A stretch of 64,000 bases of DNA. It comes from Cupriavidus sp. WKF15. GTDB lineage: Bacteria; Pseudomonadota; Gammaproteobacteria; Burkholderiales; Burkholderiaceae. Every line of letters starts with the position of its first letter. Positions within the stretch are counted from its first letter, which is position 1. Location: positions 434,001 through 498,000 of the forward strand of contig NZ_CP119572.1 in the NCBI RefSeq assembly GCF_029278605.1, written 5' to 3'. Position numbers and translations under genes: made by a program. Under the pieces are notes generated by a model. The model had not been told where the DNA came from, did not search any database, and worked only from the letters and a program-made list of their open reading frames with translations. Below, piece after piece: positions 35,901-44,803 of this stretch.

Positions 35901-36911
35901 AACGAGGTGCTGAAGAAGTTCGCGAAGAAGCAGACCGCGCATCCGCCCGCCACCGTGGGCAAGCCGCCGGTGCGCGAGCAGGTGATCCACTTCATCAACA
36001 AGAAGATGCCGGGCAACCTGCCCAAGAAGACCGCGCGCGCGCTGCTCGATATCGAGGACAGCGAGATCGTGCCGATCATCCGCGACCCGAAGGCGACCAC
36101 GCCCGAGTCGGAGGCGGTGTTCTACTTCCCGGGCTGCGGCTCGGAGCGGCTGTTCTCGCAAGTCGGCCTGGCCACGCAGGCGATGCTGTGGCATGTGGGC
36201 GTGCAGACCGTGCTGCCGCCGGGCTACCTGTGCTGCGGCTATCCGCAGCGCGGCAACGGCCAGTACGACAAGGCCGAGAAGATGGTCACCGACAACCGCG
36301 TGCTGTTCCACCGCGTGGCCAATACGCTGAACTACCTCGACATCAAGACGGTGGTGGTCAGCTGCGGCACGTGCTACGACCAGCTCGCCGGCTATGAATT
36401 CGAGAAGATCTTCCCGGGCTGCCGCATCATCGACATCCACGAATACCTGCTGGAAAAGGGCGTGAAGCTCGAGGGCGTGACCGGTACGCGCTACATGTAC
36501 CACGACCCCTGCCACACCCCGATCAAGACCATGGACCCGACCAAGCTGGTCAATGACCTGATGGGCGGCAACGCGGGCGCCGGCAAGATCGAGAAGAACG
36601 AGCGCTGCTGCGGGGAGTCCGGCACGCTGGCGGTGACCCGCCCGGATGTCTCGACCCAGATCCGCTTCCGCAAGGAAGAGGAGATGACCAAGGGCGCCGA
36701 CAAGCTGCGCGCCGACGGCTTCAGCGGCGACGTCAAGATCCTGACCAGCTGCCCGTCGTGCCTGCAGGGGCTGTCGCGCTATAACGAGGATGCGTCGGTA
36801 CAGGCCGACTACATCGTCGTGGAAATGGCGAAGCATCTGCTGGGCGAGAACTGGATGCCCGAGTATGTGGCCAAGGCCAACGCCGGCGGCATCGAGCGGG
36901 TGCTAGTGTGA
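32937..36911 (+). CDS. FAD-linked dehydrogenase fused to Fe-S (CCG-domain) oxidoreductase, DUF3683 type
   Basis: 1324 residues, a fusion of parts that are usually separate. An N-terminal DUF3683 region (about 10-190) precedes an FAD-binding PCMH domain with [13 protein letters not shown] (about 219-231) and an FAD-oxidase C-terminal domain ending in [14 protein letters not shown] (about 731) and SGEHGIG (about 776). Then come two ferredoxin-type cysteine clusters, [11 protein letters not shown] from residue 854 and [12 protein letters not shown] from 916, and two cysteine-rich CCG domains (FPGCGSE near 1062, RCCGESG near 1223) as in GlpC or GlcF. Such proteins oxidise a 2-hydroxy acid, possibly D-lactate, and pass electrons to quinone. 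The substrate is inferred only from family. The HIT gene overlaps its stop by four bases. Confidence 0.93.
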   Translation: MNAPLVLDAKLAAQDAPPRLREIPYNYTSFSDREIVIRLLGDEAWRILDELRSERRTGRSARMLYEVLGDIWVVRRNPYLQDDLLENPKRRQMLVSALHHRLSEIEKRRAADRAEHAEPAAEDRSHRVEQLVAFAKQAVEDFKNEFAAAYDLRKRAQRVLGRVTQKDNIKFDGLSRVSHVTDATDWRVEYPFVVLTPDTEEEIAGLVKGCFELGLTIIPRGGGTGYTGGAVPLTPMSAVINTEKLEQLGPVEQTDMPGVSHKVATIFSGAGVVTRRVADAADKAGLVFAVDPTSIDASCIGGNVAMNAGGKKAVLWGTALDNLAWWRMVDPEGNWLEVTRLDHNLGKIHDVPVATFELKWSDGNRAPGEKVLRTETLAIEGRKFRKEGLGKDVTDKFLAGLPGVQKEGCDGIITSARWILHRMPKFIRTVCLEFFGQARDAIPSIVEIKDFLDAESKKPGGAILAGLEHLDERYLRAVGYATKSKRNAFPKMVLIGDIVGDDEDAVARATSEVIRMANGKSGEGFIAVSPEARKKFWLDRSRTAAIARHTNAFKINEDVVIPLPRMGEYTDGIERINIELSIKNKLALVDALEAFFARGNLPLGRSDDANEIPSAELLEDRVQHALTLLREIRARWRYLQDRLDTPLATAKASLIGHGLGLLGQAFDARLAQQPDANVFHLLQDRTIRVSWKGEVRAELRKIFNGGEFKPILDEAQAIHKEVLRGRVFVALHMHAGDGNVHTNIPVNSDNYEMLQDAHRAVARIMDLARSLDGVISGEHGIGITKLEFLTEEEIGDFRVYKQKVDPQGRFNKGKLLPGADLRNAYTPSFGLMGHESIIMQQSDIGAIADSVKDCLRCGKCKPVCATHVPRANLLYSPRNKILATSLLVEAFLYEEQTRRGVSIKHWDEFSDVADHCTVCHKCATPCPVKIDFGDVSMNMRNLLRKMGQKKFNPGTAASMFFLNATSPETINLTRKVMIDWGYKAQRLGNEVLKKFAKKQTAHPPATVGKPPVREQVIHFINKKMPGNLPKKTARALLDIEDSEIVPIIRDPKATTPESEAVFYFPGCGSERLFSQVGLATQAMLWHVGVQTVLPPGYLCCGYPQRGNGQYDKAEKMVTDNRVLFHRVANTLNYLDIKTVVVSCGTCYDQLAGYEFEKIFPGCRIIDIHEYLLEKGVKLEGVTGTRYMYHDPCHTPIKTMDPTKLVNDLMGGNAGAGKIEKNERCCGESGTLAVTRPDVSTQIRFRKEEEMTKGADKLRADGFSGDVKILTSCPSCLQGLSRYNEDASVQADYIVVEMAKHLLGENWMPEYVAKANAGGIERVLV

Positions 36912-37342
36912 CGCGCGCACCGGGTTGCCCGCTGTGCGAAGCCGACGGCGGCGAACTCGTCTGGATGGGTGACCGCGCCCGCGTGATCCTGGTCGAGCAC
37001 GACCGTTTCCCCGGCTTCTGCCGCATCGTCTGGAACGACCATGCGGCCGAGCTGACCGACCTGGACGATGGCGACCAGGCCTGGCTGATGCGTCTGGTGG
37101 CGCGCGTCGAGCGCGTGGTGCGCGAGGTCATGACGCCGGACAAGGTCAACCTGGCCGCGTTCGGCAATATGGTCCCGCACCTGCACTGGCACATCATTCC
37201 GCGCTACCGCTGGGACACGCATTTCCCCGAGGCGATCTGGGCGGCACCCCAGCGTGCTGCCGACGCGGCGCGCGTGACCGAACTGGCCAGCCGGTTGCCG
37301 GCGCTGCGTACGGCACTTTCCGTGCTGGACACCGACGCCTGA
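36908..37342 (+). CDS. HIT-family protein
   Basis: 144 residues. The histidine triad is HLHWHIIPR (residues about 93-101), preceded by NMVPH, with an N-terminal CPLCEADGG cysteine pair of the type that can bind zinc. HIT proteins hydrolyse or transfer nucleotide phosphates such as dinucleoside polyphosphates or AMP-lysine. The GTG start overlaps the TGA of the preceding dehydrogenase (GTGA, 36908-36911), so it is translationally coupled to it, which suggests a shared role or shared regulation. The exact nucleotide substrate is unknown. Confidence 0.93.
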   Translation: MTRAPGCPLCEADGGELVWMGDRARVILVEHDRFPGFCRIVWNDHAAELTDLDDGDQAWLMRLVARVERVVREVMTPDKVNLAAFGNMVPHLHWHIIPRYRWDTHFPEAIWAAPQRAADAARVTELASRLPALRTALSVLDTDA

Positions 37343-37507
37343 ACACGGCACCTGACGGTCCGCTGCGTGAGGTAGGATGCCGGCGCGGAACCCACGCCCG
37401 CGTGGACGCGTCTGAATCCTGTTGTCGATGCGGCGGCCATCCGCGCCGCCTCTTCCCCCAAAAGAACAAGTCCGCCGCGGCTGCGCAGCGGGCGAACCGC
37501 TGCCGCT

Positions 37508-39373
37508 ATGTCCTCGACCCCGACATCCGTCACCGTACCGGGCCCGGCCGTTCCCGCACGGGCCCTCAAGATCCAGAGCCGGCTGCGCATGGCCGCGACC
37601 TGGGCGCTGATCAAGCCCTACTGGAAGTCCGAAGACCGCAAGGCGGGGCTCGGCCTGCTGACCCTGGTGGTGGCGCTCAACCTGGGCATCGTCTATATCA
37701 ACGTGCTGCTCAACGAGTGGAACCGCGTGTTCTACAACGCGCTGGAGCAGCGCGACTACGCCTCGTTCAAGGTGCTGCTGCTGCGCTTCTCGTGGATCGC
37801 GGCGTTCTTTATCGTCGCCGCGATCTCGCGCCAGTACTACACGATGATGCTGCAGATGCGCTGGCGTACCTGGATGACGGGCCGGTTCATGGGCCACTGG
37901 ATGGGGCACCAGGCGTACTACCGGATCGAGCAGACGCACACCACCGACAACCCTGACCAGCGGATTTCCGACGACCTGCGCCAGTTCACCGACGGCGCGC
38001 TGTCGCTGTCGCTGGGGCTGCTCAATTCGGTGGTGACGCTGCTGTCCTTTGTCGGCATCCTGTGGACGGTCTCTGGCCCGATCAGTCTTGCGCTGGGCGG
38101 CAACGAGATCGTGATCCCGGGCTATATGGTGTGGTTCGCCGCGGGCTACGCGGTGATCGGCTCGCTGATCGCGCATATCGTCGGACGGCCGCTGATCGGC
38201 CTGAATTTCCAGCAGGAACAGTACGAGGCGGATTTCCGTTTCACGCTGGTGCGCCTGCGCGAGAACAGCGAACCCGTGGCGCTGTACCGCGGCGAACCGA
38301 CCGAGCAGGCTGGCCTGCGCGCGCGCTTCGACCGCATCCGCGCAAACTGGAACCAGCTCATGCGCTATACGCGGCGGCTGACCTTCGTGAGTTCGGGTTA
38401 TGCGCAGTTCGCGATCATCTTCCCGATCCTGGTGGCGGCGCCGCGCTACTTCGCCGGCAAGATGACGCTCGGCGGCCTGATGCAGACCAGCTCGGCCTTC
38501 GGCCAGGTGCAGGGCGCGCTGTCGTGGTTCGTGGACAGCTACGCCACGCTGGTGGGCTGGAAGGCCGCGGCCAACCGCCTGATCGATTTCCAGGAGGCGA
38601 TCCGCGTGGCCGAGCGGCAGGACCAGGCGCATACCGGCGTGCGCGATATCGAGGTCGAGCATACCGGCGCGCCGCAGGAGGGCATCCGTGTCGAGGGCCT
38701 GGGCCTGGCGCTGCCGGTGCGCGCGCAACGCGGCGCGAGCGTCGGTCAGCGCGCGCTGGTGGCGCCGTTTTCACTGGCCATCGCGCCGGGCGAGCGCTGG
38801 CTCGTGAGCGGGCCCTCCGGCTGCGGCAAGAGCGTGCTGTTCCGCGCGCTGGCCGGAATCTGGCCGTATGGCAGCGGCACCATCACGATGCCGGCCGACG
38901 CGCGCACCCTGTTCCTGCCACAGCGCAGCTACCTGCCGATCGGCACGCTGGCCGATGCGCTCGCCTACCCGGACGCAGGCACGGCCCATGCCGCCGAGGC
39001 GCTGCAGGCCGTGCTGCGGCAGGCCCGCCTGCAGCAACTCGTGGACCAGCTCGACGTATTCGACAACTGGTCGCTGCGGCTGTCGCCCGGCGAGCAGCAG
39101 CGCCTGGCCTTTGCCCGCGCGCTGCTGCAGAAGCCCCGCTACCTGTTCCTGGACGAGGCCACCAGCGCGCTTGACGAGGAAACCGAGGGCATCATGTATC
39201 GCCTGATGGTCGAGGCGCTGCCCGACGCGGCGATCGTCAGCATCGCGCACCGCAGCACCGTCGCGGCGTTCCATGGCCGCCGCCTGCGCTATGTGCCCGA
39301 TGACGGCGCCGGCACCCAAGATGGGCAAGGCGGGGGCGCTGCGGTAAGCTATCGGGTCGTATGCGAGGCGTGA
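37508..39373 (+). CDS. SbmA/BacA-like ABC transporter (YddA type), fused permease-ATPase
   Basis: 621 residues. The N-terminal half is the SbmA/BacA-like membrane domain with helices such as LGLLTLVVALNLGIVYINVLL and FSWIAAFFIVAAIS, and the characteristic RWRTWMTGRFMGHWM and NPDQRISDDLRQFTDGAL. The C-terminal ATPase has Walker A GPSGCGKSV (about 437), signature LSPGEQQRLAFA (about 526) and Walker B YLFLDEATSALD. Relatives move vitamin B12 (mycobacterial Rv1819c), peptides or long-chain fatty acids. The substrate here is unknown. It begins 165 bases after the HIT gene with no strong ribosome site, and is followed by DUF971. Confidence 0.92.
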   Translation: MSSTPTSVTVPGPAVPARALKIQSRLRMAATWALIKPYWKSEDRKAGLGLLTLVVALNLGIVYINVLLNEWNRVFYNALEQRDYASFKVLLLRFSWIAAFFIVAAISRQYYTMMLQMRWRTWMTGRFMGHWMGHQAYYRIEQTHTTDNPDQRISDDLRQFTDGALSLSLGLLNSVVTLLSFVGILWTVSGPISLALGGNEIVIPGYMVWFAAGYAVIGSLIAHIVGRPLIGLNFQQEQYEADFRFTLVRLRENSEPVALYRGEPTEQAGLRARFDRIRANWNQLMRYTRRLTFVSSGYAQFAIIFPILVAAPRYFAGKMTLGGLMQTSSAFGQVQGALSWFVDSYATLVGWKAAANRLIDFQEAIRVAERQDQAHTGVRDIEVEHTGAPQEGIRVEGLGLALPVRAQRGASVGQRALVAPFSLAIAPGERWLVSGPSGCGKSVLFRALAGIWPYGSGTITMPADARTLFLPQRSYLPIGTLADALAYPDAGTAHAAEALQAVLRQARLQQLVDQLDVFDNWSLRLSPGEQQRLAFARALLQKPRYLFLDEATSALDEETEGIMYRLMVEALPDAAIVSIAHRSTVAAFHGRRLRYVPDDGAGTQDGQGGGAAVSYRVVCEA

Positions 39374-39425
39374 GCGCGAACCGCGTCACGCCAACCCACC
39401 AGGCGCCCGCGCCGGCGCACCCACT

Positions 39426-39842
39426 ATGGCAGGCCTCGAAAAAGATACTCCCCATCCCACCGCGCTGACGGTGCACACGCAGTCGCGCGTGCTTGAAGTC
39501 GGCTTCGACAACGGGCGCAGCTTCCGGCTGCCGTTCGAGCTGCTGCGCGTGTATTCGCCGTCGGCCGAGGTGCAGGGACACGGCCCCGGCCAGGAAGTGC
39601 TGCAGACCGGCAAGCGCGAGGTCGGCATTGCCGCGGTCGAGCCCGTGGGCAACTACGCCATCCAGATCCGCTTCAGCGACGGCCACGATACCGGCATCTA
39701 TTCCTGGGAACTGCTGTACCGCCTCGGCGACCAGCAGGATGCGCTGTGGGCCGACTACCTGAAGCGCCTGGAAGCCGCCGGCGTCGATCGCGACACGCCC
39801 ATGGCGGCGCCCGGCGGCCATGGCTGCGGCCATCATCACTGA
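39426..39842 (+). CDS. DUF971 (gamma-butyrobetaine hydroxylase N-terminal-like) protein
   Basis: 138 residues of the DUF971/GBBH-like N-terminal family: VGFDNGRSFRLPFELLRVYSPSAEV at about 27-51, then VEPVGNYAIQIRFSDGHDTGIYSWELLYRLG, and a histidine-rich C-terminus (GGHGCGHHH) that may bind metal. The family is found as the N-terminal zinc-binding part of carnitine-synthesis hydroxylases and as stand-alone proteins near Fe-S assembly or ubiE genes. The function is not established. It lies 21 bases before ubiE and is probably co-transcribed with it. Confidence 0.88.
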   Translation: MAGLEKDTPHPTALTVHTQSRVLEVGFDNGRSFRLPFELLRVYSPSAEVQGHGPGQEVLQTGKREVGIAAVEPVGNYAIQIRFSDGHDTGIYSWELLYRLGDQQDALWADYLKRLEAAGVDRDTPMAAPGGHGCGHHH

Positions 39843-39863
39843 TCTGTACCTGGAGTCTGAGAT

Positions 39864-40595
39864 ATGAGCGAAACCCACTTCGGGTTCGAGAAGGTCGACG
39901 AAGCGGAAAAGGCCGGCAAGGTCGCCGGCGTGTTCCATTCGGTCGCCAGCAAATATGACGTGATGAACGACCTGATGTCGGGCGGCATGCACCGGCTGTG
40001 GAAGATGTTCACCATCGCCCAGGCCAATGTGCGCCCGGGCCATAAGGTCCTGGACATCGCCGGCGGTACCGGCGACCTGGCCAAGGCATTCGCGAAGCAG
40101 GCCGGCCCGACCGGCCAGGTCTGGCTGACCGACATCAACGAGTCGATGCTGCGCGTGGGGCGCGACCGCCTGCTCGACAAGGGCATCGTCACGCCGGTGG
40201 CGCTGTGCGACGCCGAGCACATCCCGTTCCCGGACAACTACTTCGACCTGGTCACGGTGGCCTTCGGCCTGCGCAACATGACCCACAAGGACGCCGCCCT
40301 GGCCGAGATGCGCCGTGTGGTGAAGCCCGGCGGCAAGGTCATGGTGCTGGAGTTCTCCAAGGTATGGAAACCGCTGGAGAAGGCCTACGATATCTATTCC
40401 TTCAAGGTGCTGCCGTGGCTCGGGCAGAAGGTGGCGGGGGATGCCCCTAGCTATCGCTATCTGGCGGAATCGATCAGAATGCATCCAGACCAGGACTCAC
40501 TTGTACGCTTGATGGAACAAGTGGGGCTGGAGAATGTCGAATACTTCAATCTGACGGCCGGAGTGGTGGCGCTCCACGTCGGGCGCAAGTATTAA
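39864..40595 (+). CDS. ubiE: Ubiquinone/menaquinone biosynthesis C-methyltransferase
   Basis: 243 residues, a class I SAM methyltransferase. Motif I is [16 protein letters not shown] (about 57-72); [15 protein letters not shown] and [20 protein letters not shown] are UbiE-specific, as is the N-terminal [17 protein letters not shown]. It methylates the demethoxyubiquinol ring at C2 in ubiquinone synthesis. E. coli UbiE is 251 residues, so this is complete. It is in a row with DUF971, a Tim44-like gene, ubiJ and ubiB. In E. coli ubiE, ubiJ and ubiB are contiguous; here a Tim44-like gene is placed between. Confidence 0.97.
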   Translation: MSETHFGFEKVDEAEKAGKVAGVFHSVASKYDVMNDLMSGGMHRLWKMFTIAQANVRPGHKVLDIAGGTGDLAKAFAKQAGPTGQVWLTDINESMLRVGRDRLLDKGIVTPVALCDAEHIPFPDNYFDLVTVAFGLRNMTHKDAALAEMRRVVKPGGKVMVLEFSKVWKPLEKAYDIYSFKVLPWLGQKVAGDAPSYRYLAESIRMHPDQDSLVRLMEQVGLENVEYFNLTAGVVALHVGRKY

Positions 40596-40666
40596 ATCGC
40601 CATTCCTGGCTTGAATTCGGCGTTAGAGACCGGATTTAAGCGGAAACTGACAGGGGATTACTGAAT

Positions 40667-41644
40667 ATGTCATCACTTCGCGGAAAATTCCTGGTGGGGT
40701 CGCTGATTGCCGCGATCGCGCTCGGCATGGCGCTGGACGCCAATGCCAAGCGCATGGGCGGCTCGCGCAGCATCGGCAAGCAATCGTCCAACGTGACGCA
40801 GCAACGCCAGCAGGCGCCGGCACAGCAGACACCTTCGCAACAACCGGCCCAGCAACCCGCGCAGCAGGCAGCGCCGGCCACCGCCGGGGCTGCCGGCGCA
40901 GCCGCGGCCGCGGCCAAGCCCAAGCGCAACTGGGGCGGCATCCTGGGCGGTATCGCCGCCGGCCTCGGTATTGGCGCGCTGCTGTCGCACTTCGGCCTGG
41001 GCGGTGCAATGGCGGGCTTCCTGTCCAACCTGATCCTGATCGCGCTGGTCGCGTTCGTGGCGATCTGGCTGATCCGCAAGTTCCGTGGCGGCAGCCAGCG
41101 CGGCCAGCAGCCGGCCTACGCCGGCGCCGGCAGTGCGGGTGGCCTGGGCGGTAACGCCGAGCCGATGCTGCGCCAGCAGGAGCCGTACTCCCCGGCCGCC
41201 AATCCTGTGATGCCGGCCGCCGGCGCCGCCGCAGTCGCGGGCGATGCCGTGGCTCAGCAGCCCTGGGGCGTGCCCGCCGACTTCGATACCGATGCCTTCC
41301 TGCGCAACGCCAAGGTTCACTTCGTGCGCCTGCAGGCGGCCTGGGATGCCGGCAACCTCGACGATATCCGCGAGTTCACGACGCCGGAAATGTTCGCCGA
41401 GATCAAGATGGACCTGGCCGACCGTGGCACCGAGGTCAACAAGACCGATGTGGTCACGCTGGAGGCGCAGATGCTGGGCATCGAATCCTCGCCGAACCAG
41501 CACCTGGCCAGCGTGCGATTCTCGGGCATGATCCGCGAGCGCGCCGGTGAAGCGGCGCAGCCGTTTGCCGAGGTCTGGAACCTGGCCAAGCCGGTTTCCG
41601 GCTCGGGCGGCTGGCTACTGGCAGGCATCCAGCAGGAATCCTGA
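40667..41644 (+). CDS. Tim44-like domain membrane protein
   Basis: 325 residues. It starts with a hydrophobic segment (FLVGSLIAAIALGMALDANA), then a Gln/Pro/Ala-rich linker, then two hydrophobic stretches (GGILGGIAAGLGIGALLSHFG and LIRKF-ending LILIALVAFVAIWL), and a C-terminal Tim44-like/NTF2-fold domain of about 120 residues (FLRNAKVHFVRLQAAWDAGN, FTTPEMFAEIKMDLADRG, EVWNLAKPVSGSGGWLLAGI). Bacterial Tim44-like proteins are membrane-bound with unknown substrate; the domain in mitochondria binds membrane and import motor parts. Conserved next to ubiE and ubiJ in this lineage, it could hold lipids or proteins near the ubiquinone complex. A strong terminator follows. Confidence 0.9.
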   Translation: MSSLRGKFLVGSLIAAIALGMALDANAKRMGGSRSIGKQSSNVTQQRQQAPAQQTPSQQPAQQPAQQAAPATAGAAGAAAAAAKPKRNWGGILGGIAAGLGIGALLSHFGLGGAMAGFLSNLILIALVAFVAIWLIRKFRGGSQRGQQPAYAGAGSAGGLGGNAEPMLRQQEPYSPAANPVMPAAGAAAVAGDAVAQQPWGVPADFDTDAFLRNAKVHFVRLQAAWDAGNLDDIREFTTPEMFAEIKMDLADRGTEVNKTDVVTLEAQMLGIESSPNQHLASVRFSGMIRERAGEAAQPFAEVWNLAKPVSGSGGWLLAGIQQES

Positions 41645-41696
41645 GTGCCGGCTATGCCCCACGGCAGTGACGCCGGCGGGGAGTAGCTTAGAATGG

Positions 41697-41723
41697 AGGC
41701 CCGCGCGAAAGCGCGGGCCTTTT
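41697..41723 (+). terminator. Rho-independent terminator after the Tim44-like gene
   Basis: Perfect 10-bp stem AGGCCCGCGC (41697-41706) and GCGCGGGCCT (41711-41720) with a GAAA tetraloop and a T-run at 41720-41723. This is the strongest intrinsic terminator I found in the window, about 50 bases after the stop. It implies that ubiJ and ubiB have a separate promoter or depend on readthrough. Confidence 0.85.
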
Positions 41724-41804
41724 CCGTTTGGAAGCGGTGCCTGGCCTGTGCCGCCTACCTGAGCCAGGCCTGCCCGTCCAGCCGTGCCCAGCACGCTCAT
41801 TGCC

Positions 41805-42473
41805 ATGAATCCTCTGCCTTCCGCCCTGGCCGCGCCAGCCGTTGTCGCGCTGAACCACCTGCTCGAGCAGGAACCCTGGGCTCGCGGCCAGCTGGCCGCG
41901 TTTGCCGGCCGCGTGGTCCGCCTCGACGCGGCTGCGTTTGCGCTGTCGCTGCGCGTGACCGAGGACGGCGCCACCGAACTCGCGCCCGCCGCCGAAGCAC
42001 CGGCGGTCACGATTCTCGTACCGCTGCAGCAATGGCCGCTCGTTGCCGCCGACGTGGCGGACGGCGGCCAGGCGGCGGCCATGCGCCATGTCCGCATCGA
42101 GGGCGACGCGGAGCTGGCCAACACGGTTTCGATGCTCGCCCGCAACCTGCGCTGGGACGCGGCCGAGGACCTGTCGCGGGCCTTTCGCGGGATCCTGGGC
42201 GGGCCGGTCAGCGACAGCCTCGCCCAGCGCATGGTCGACGGCGCGCGCGAGCTCCATGAGCAGGCCACGCGCGTGGGCCGCACGCTCGTGGAAAATGTCA
42301 CGGAATACCTGCTCGACGAAAAGCCGACGCTCGTGCGCCACGTCGCGCTCGACGACTTCGGCACCGACGTGGGCCGCCTGCGCGACGACCTGGCCCGCCT
42401 CGAGAAGCGTCTGGAGCGGCTTGAGCGTGCCCGTCCCGCGGGATCGACGGTGCTGCCGTCGGCCCATCGCTGA
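41805..42473 (+). CDS. ubiJ: Ubiquinone biosynthesis accessory factor UbiJ (SCP2 domain)
   Basis: About 222 residues. The N-terminal SCP2-like fold, a lipid-binding cavity, runs from ALAAPAVVALNHLLEQEP to VRIEGDAELANTVSMLARNLRWD, and the C-terminal part is a coiled coil (TDVGRLRDDLARLEKRLERLERA). UbiJ binds lipid and helps form the soluble complex of ubiquinone-synthesis enzymes. The start is between ATG at 41805 and GTG at 41784; neither has a clear ribosome site. It precedes ubiB by 75 bases, as in E. coli. Confidence 0.9.
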   Translation: MNPLPSALAAPAVVALNHLLEQEPWARGQLAAFAGRVVRLDAAAFALSLRVTEDGATELAPAAEAPAVTILVPLQQWPLVAADVADGGQAAAMRHVRIEGDAELANTVSMLARNLRWDAAEDLSRAFRGILGGPVSDSLAQRMVDGARELHEQATRVGRTLVENVTEYLLDEKPTLVRHVALDDFGTDVGRLRDDLARLEKRLERLERARPAGSTVLPSAHR

Positions 42474-42548
42474 TCGTGCCGCCGGCATGACGCTATTTAT
42501 TGCTGCCGCGCGTTTCGCGCAGCGCCACCGTTCCCTGAATTCCGTCGC

Positions 42549-44126
42549 ATGACCCGCCTTCTGCGCCTCGGCAAGATCCTCTTCGTCATCCTGTACTACG
42601 GCCTGGACGAGCTCGTGCTGTCCGGTTTCCAGAACCGCAAGATCCGCTTCCTGGTCCGCGTCATGACCATCGGGCGCAAGCTGGACATGCCGCGCGGCGA
42701 GCGCCTGCGGCTGGCGCTGACCAAGCTCGGACCGATCTTCGTCAAGTTCGGCCAGGTGCTGTCCACCCGGCGCGACCTGATGCCGCCGGACATTGCCGAC
42801 GAACTGGCGCTGCTGCAGGACCAGGTGCCGCCGTTCGATTCGGCGGTGGCGGTCAGGATCATCGAGCGCTCGCTGGGCCGAAGGCTCGACGATCTCTTCG
42901 ACACCTTCGAGCACCAGCCCGTGGCCAGCGCGTCGATCGCCCAGGTGCACTTCGCCACGCTGAAGGGCGGCCCGAACCATGGCCGCGAGGTCGCGGTGAA
43001 GGTGCTGCGCCCGGGCATGCTGCCGGTGATCGACAGCGACCTGGCGCTGATGCGCGACCTGGCCACCTGGCTGGAGCGCTTCTGGGCCGACGGCAAGCGC
43101 CTGAAGCCGCGCGAGGTGGTGGCCGAGTTCGACAAATACCTGCATGACGAGCTGGACCTGATGATCGAGGCGGCCAACGCCAGCCAGCTGCGCCGCAATT
43201 TCGCCGATACCAGCCTGCTGCTGGTGCCCGAAGTGTTCTGGGACTGGTGCAGCAGCACGGTGTTCGTGATGGAGCGCATGCACGGCATCCCGATCTCGCG
43301 CACCGAATCGCTCAAGGCCGCCGGTGTCGACATGCACCAGCTCGCGGAAGAGGGCGTGGAGATCTTCTTCACGCAGGTGTTCCGCGACGGCTTCTTCCAC
43401 GCCGACATGCACCCCGGCAACATCCTCGTTTCGGTGCAGCCGGAGACCTTCGGCCGCTATATCGCGCTCGACTTCGGCATCGTTGGCGCACTGTCGGAGT
43501 TCGACAAGAACTATCTCGCGCAGAACTTCATCGCCTTCTTCCGCCGCGACTACCACCGCGTGGCGCTGCTGCACGTGGAATCCGGCTGGGTGCCGCCCGA
43601 TACGCGCGTGGAAGAGCTCGAAAGCGCGGTGCGTGCATGCTGCGAGCCGTACTTCGACAAGCCGCTCAAGGAAATCTCCCTTGGCATGGTGCTGATGCGC
43701 CTGTTCCAGACCTCGCGCCGCTTCAACGTCGAGATCCAGCCGCAACTGGTGCTGCTGCAGAAGACGCTGCTCAATATCGAAGGCCTGGGCCGCCAGCTCG
43801 ACCCGGACCTGGACCTGTGGAAAACGGCGAAGCCCTTCCTGGAGCGCTGGATGCACGAGCAGGTGGGTTGGAAGGGCGCGTGGGAGCGGGTCAAGGTCGA
43901 GGCGCCGCTGTGGGCCAAGATGCTGCCCGATTTCCCGCGCCTGGCGCACCAGTTCCTGGAGCGCCGCGCGCTGAACACCAATGGCGAACAGGAACGGCTG
44001 CTGGCCATGCTGGTGACGGAACAGCGCCGCACCAACCGCCTGATCGGCACCGTGCTGCTGCTGGTCGGCGGCTTCGTCGCCGGCATCGTGCTGACGCATG
44101 TGCTGGCGTGGACTGGCTACTGGTAG
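42549..44126 (+). CDS. ubiB: Ubiquinone biosynthesis protein kinase-like UbiB
   Basis: 525 residues of the ABC1/UbiB atypical kinase family. The KxGQ motif is in [21 protein letters not shown] (about 58-78), the Ala-rich loop is [11 protein letters not shown], and the metal-binding DFG is in [12 protein letters not shown]. Two C-terminal membrane helices ([22 protein letters not shown]) anchor it to the inner membrane. It is needed for the aerobic hydroxylation steps of ubiquinone synthesis, probably as an ATPase that extracts lipid intermediates. E. coli UbiB is 546 residues. A methyltransferase gene follows 17 bases later. Confidence 0.96.
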   Translation: MTRLLRLGKILFVILYYGLDELVLSGFQNRKIRFLVRVMTIGRKLDMPRGERLRLALTKLGPIFVKFGQVLSTRRDLMPPDIADELALLQDQVPPFDSAVAVRIIERSLGRRLDDLFDTFEHQPVASASIAQVHFATLKGGPNHGREVAVKVLRPGMLPVIDSDLALMRDLATWLERFWADGKRLKPREVVAEFDKYLHDELDLMIEAANASQLRRNFADTSLLLVPEVFWDWCSSTVFVMERMHGIPISRTESLKAAGVDMHQLAEEGVEIFFTQVFRDGFFHADMHPGNILVSVQPETFGRYIALDFGIVGALSEFDKNYLAQNFIAFFRRDYHRVALLHVESGWVPPDTRVEELESAVRACCEPYFDKPLKEISLGMVLMRLFQTSRRFNVEIQPQLVLLQKTLLNIEGLGRQLDPDLDLWKTAKPFLERWMHEQVGWKGAWERVKVEAPLWAKMLPDFPRLAHQFLERRALNTNGEQERLLAMLVTEQRRTNRLIGTVLLLVGGFVAGIVLTHVLAWTGYW

Positions 44127-44143
44127 ATCGCAGGAGAGACGTC

Positions 44144-44770
44144 ATGAACCCGGCCGACAAGGCACCCAGCCCGCCGTCTTTCACCACCCGCAATGCGGCG
44201 GATCCGGCGTTCTGGGACGAACGCTTCGAACAGGGCTTCACGCCCTGGGACCTGCAGGGCGTGCCGGTCGAGTTCCAGCAGTTCGTCGAGAACAAGGCGC
44301 CGTGCCCGACGCTGGTACCCGGCTGCGGCAACGGCTGGGAAGCGGGCTGGCTGTTCGAGCGCGGCTGGCCGGTCACGGCCATCGACTTTTCGCCGCAGGC
44401 CGTCGCCTCGGCGCGCCGCGCGCTGGGCCCGGCTGGGACCATCGTGCGCGAAGCGGACTTCTTCGCCTTCACGCCGCAGCCGCGCTGCGAGCTGATCTAT
44501 GAGCGCGCTTTCCTCTGCGCGCTGCCCCCGGCATTGCGCGAGGCCTATGCCGAACGCGTGGCCGCCCTGTTGCCGCCCGGCGGCCTGCTGGCTGGCTATT
44601 TCTTCCTGGGCGACAAGCGCGGCGGGCCGCCGTTCGCCATGCCGGCGTCCGAGCTGGATGCCCTGCTCGGGCCCGCCTTCGAGCGTATCGATGACCGTCC
44701 GTCCGCCGCGCCCCTGCCGGTCTTCGAAGGGCAGGAGCGCTGGCAGGTCTGGCGCCGCCGGGCAGACTGA
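44144..44770 (+). CDS. Thiopurine S-methyltransferase-like SAM methyltransferase
   Basis: 208 residues. The pattern is that of the TPMT superfamily: FWDERFEQGFTPWDLQGVP at the start, motif I LVPGCGNGWEAGWLFERGW (about 52-70), AIDFSPQAVASARRAL, and LIYERAFLCALPPALREAYA. Family members S-methylate thiols such as thiopurines, hydrogen sulfide or halide ions. The substrate is unresolved. AGGAGA precedes the ATG and the gene follows ubiB closely, but it has no known role in ubiquinone synthesis. It may instead detoxify reduced sulfur or selenium compounds. Confidence 0.9.
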   Translation: MNPADKAPSPPSFTTRNAADPAFWDERFEQGFTPWDLQGVPVEFQQFVENKAPCPTLVPGCGNGWEAGWLFERGWPVTAIDFSPQAVASARRALGPAGTIVREADFFAFTPQPRCELIYERAFLCALPPALREAYAERVAALLPPGGLLAGYFFLGDKRGGPPFAMPASELDALLGPAFERIDDRPSAAPLPVFEGQERWQVWRRRAD

Positions 44771-44803
44771 GCCGGGCAGCGCCGCCGCCCTTCCCAGGCT
44801 GCG

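Noticed and set aside
32811..36836. A 1341-codon open frame on the minus strand
   Set aside because: It lies wholly antisense to the FAD/Fe-S dehydrogenase, whose domains and cysteine motifs are clear. The antisense protein shows none.
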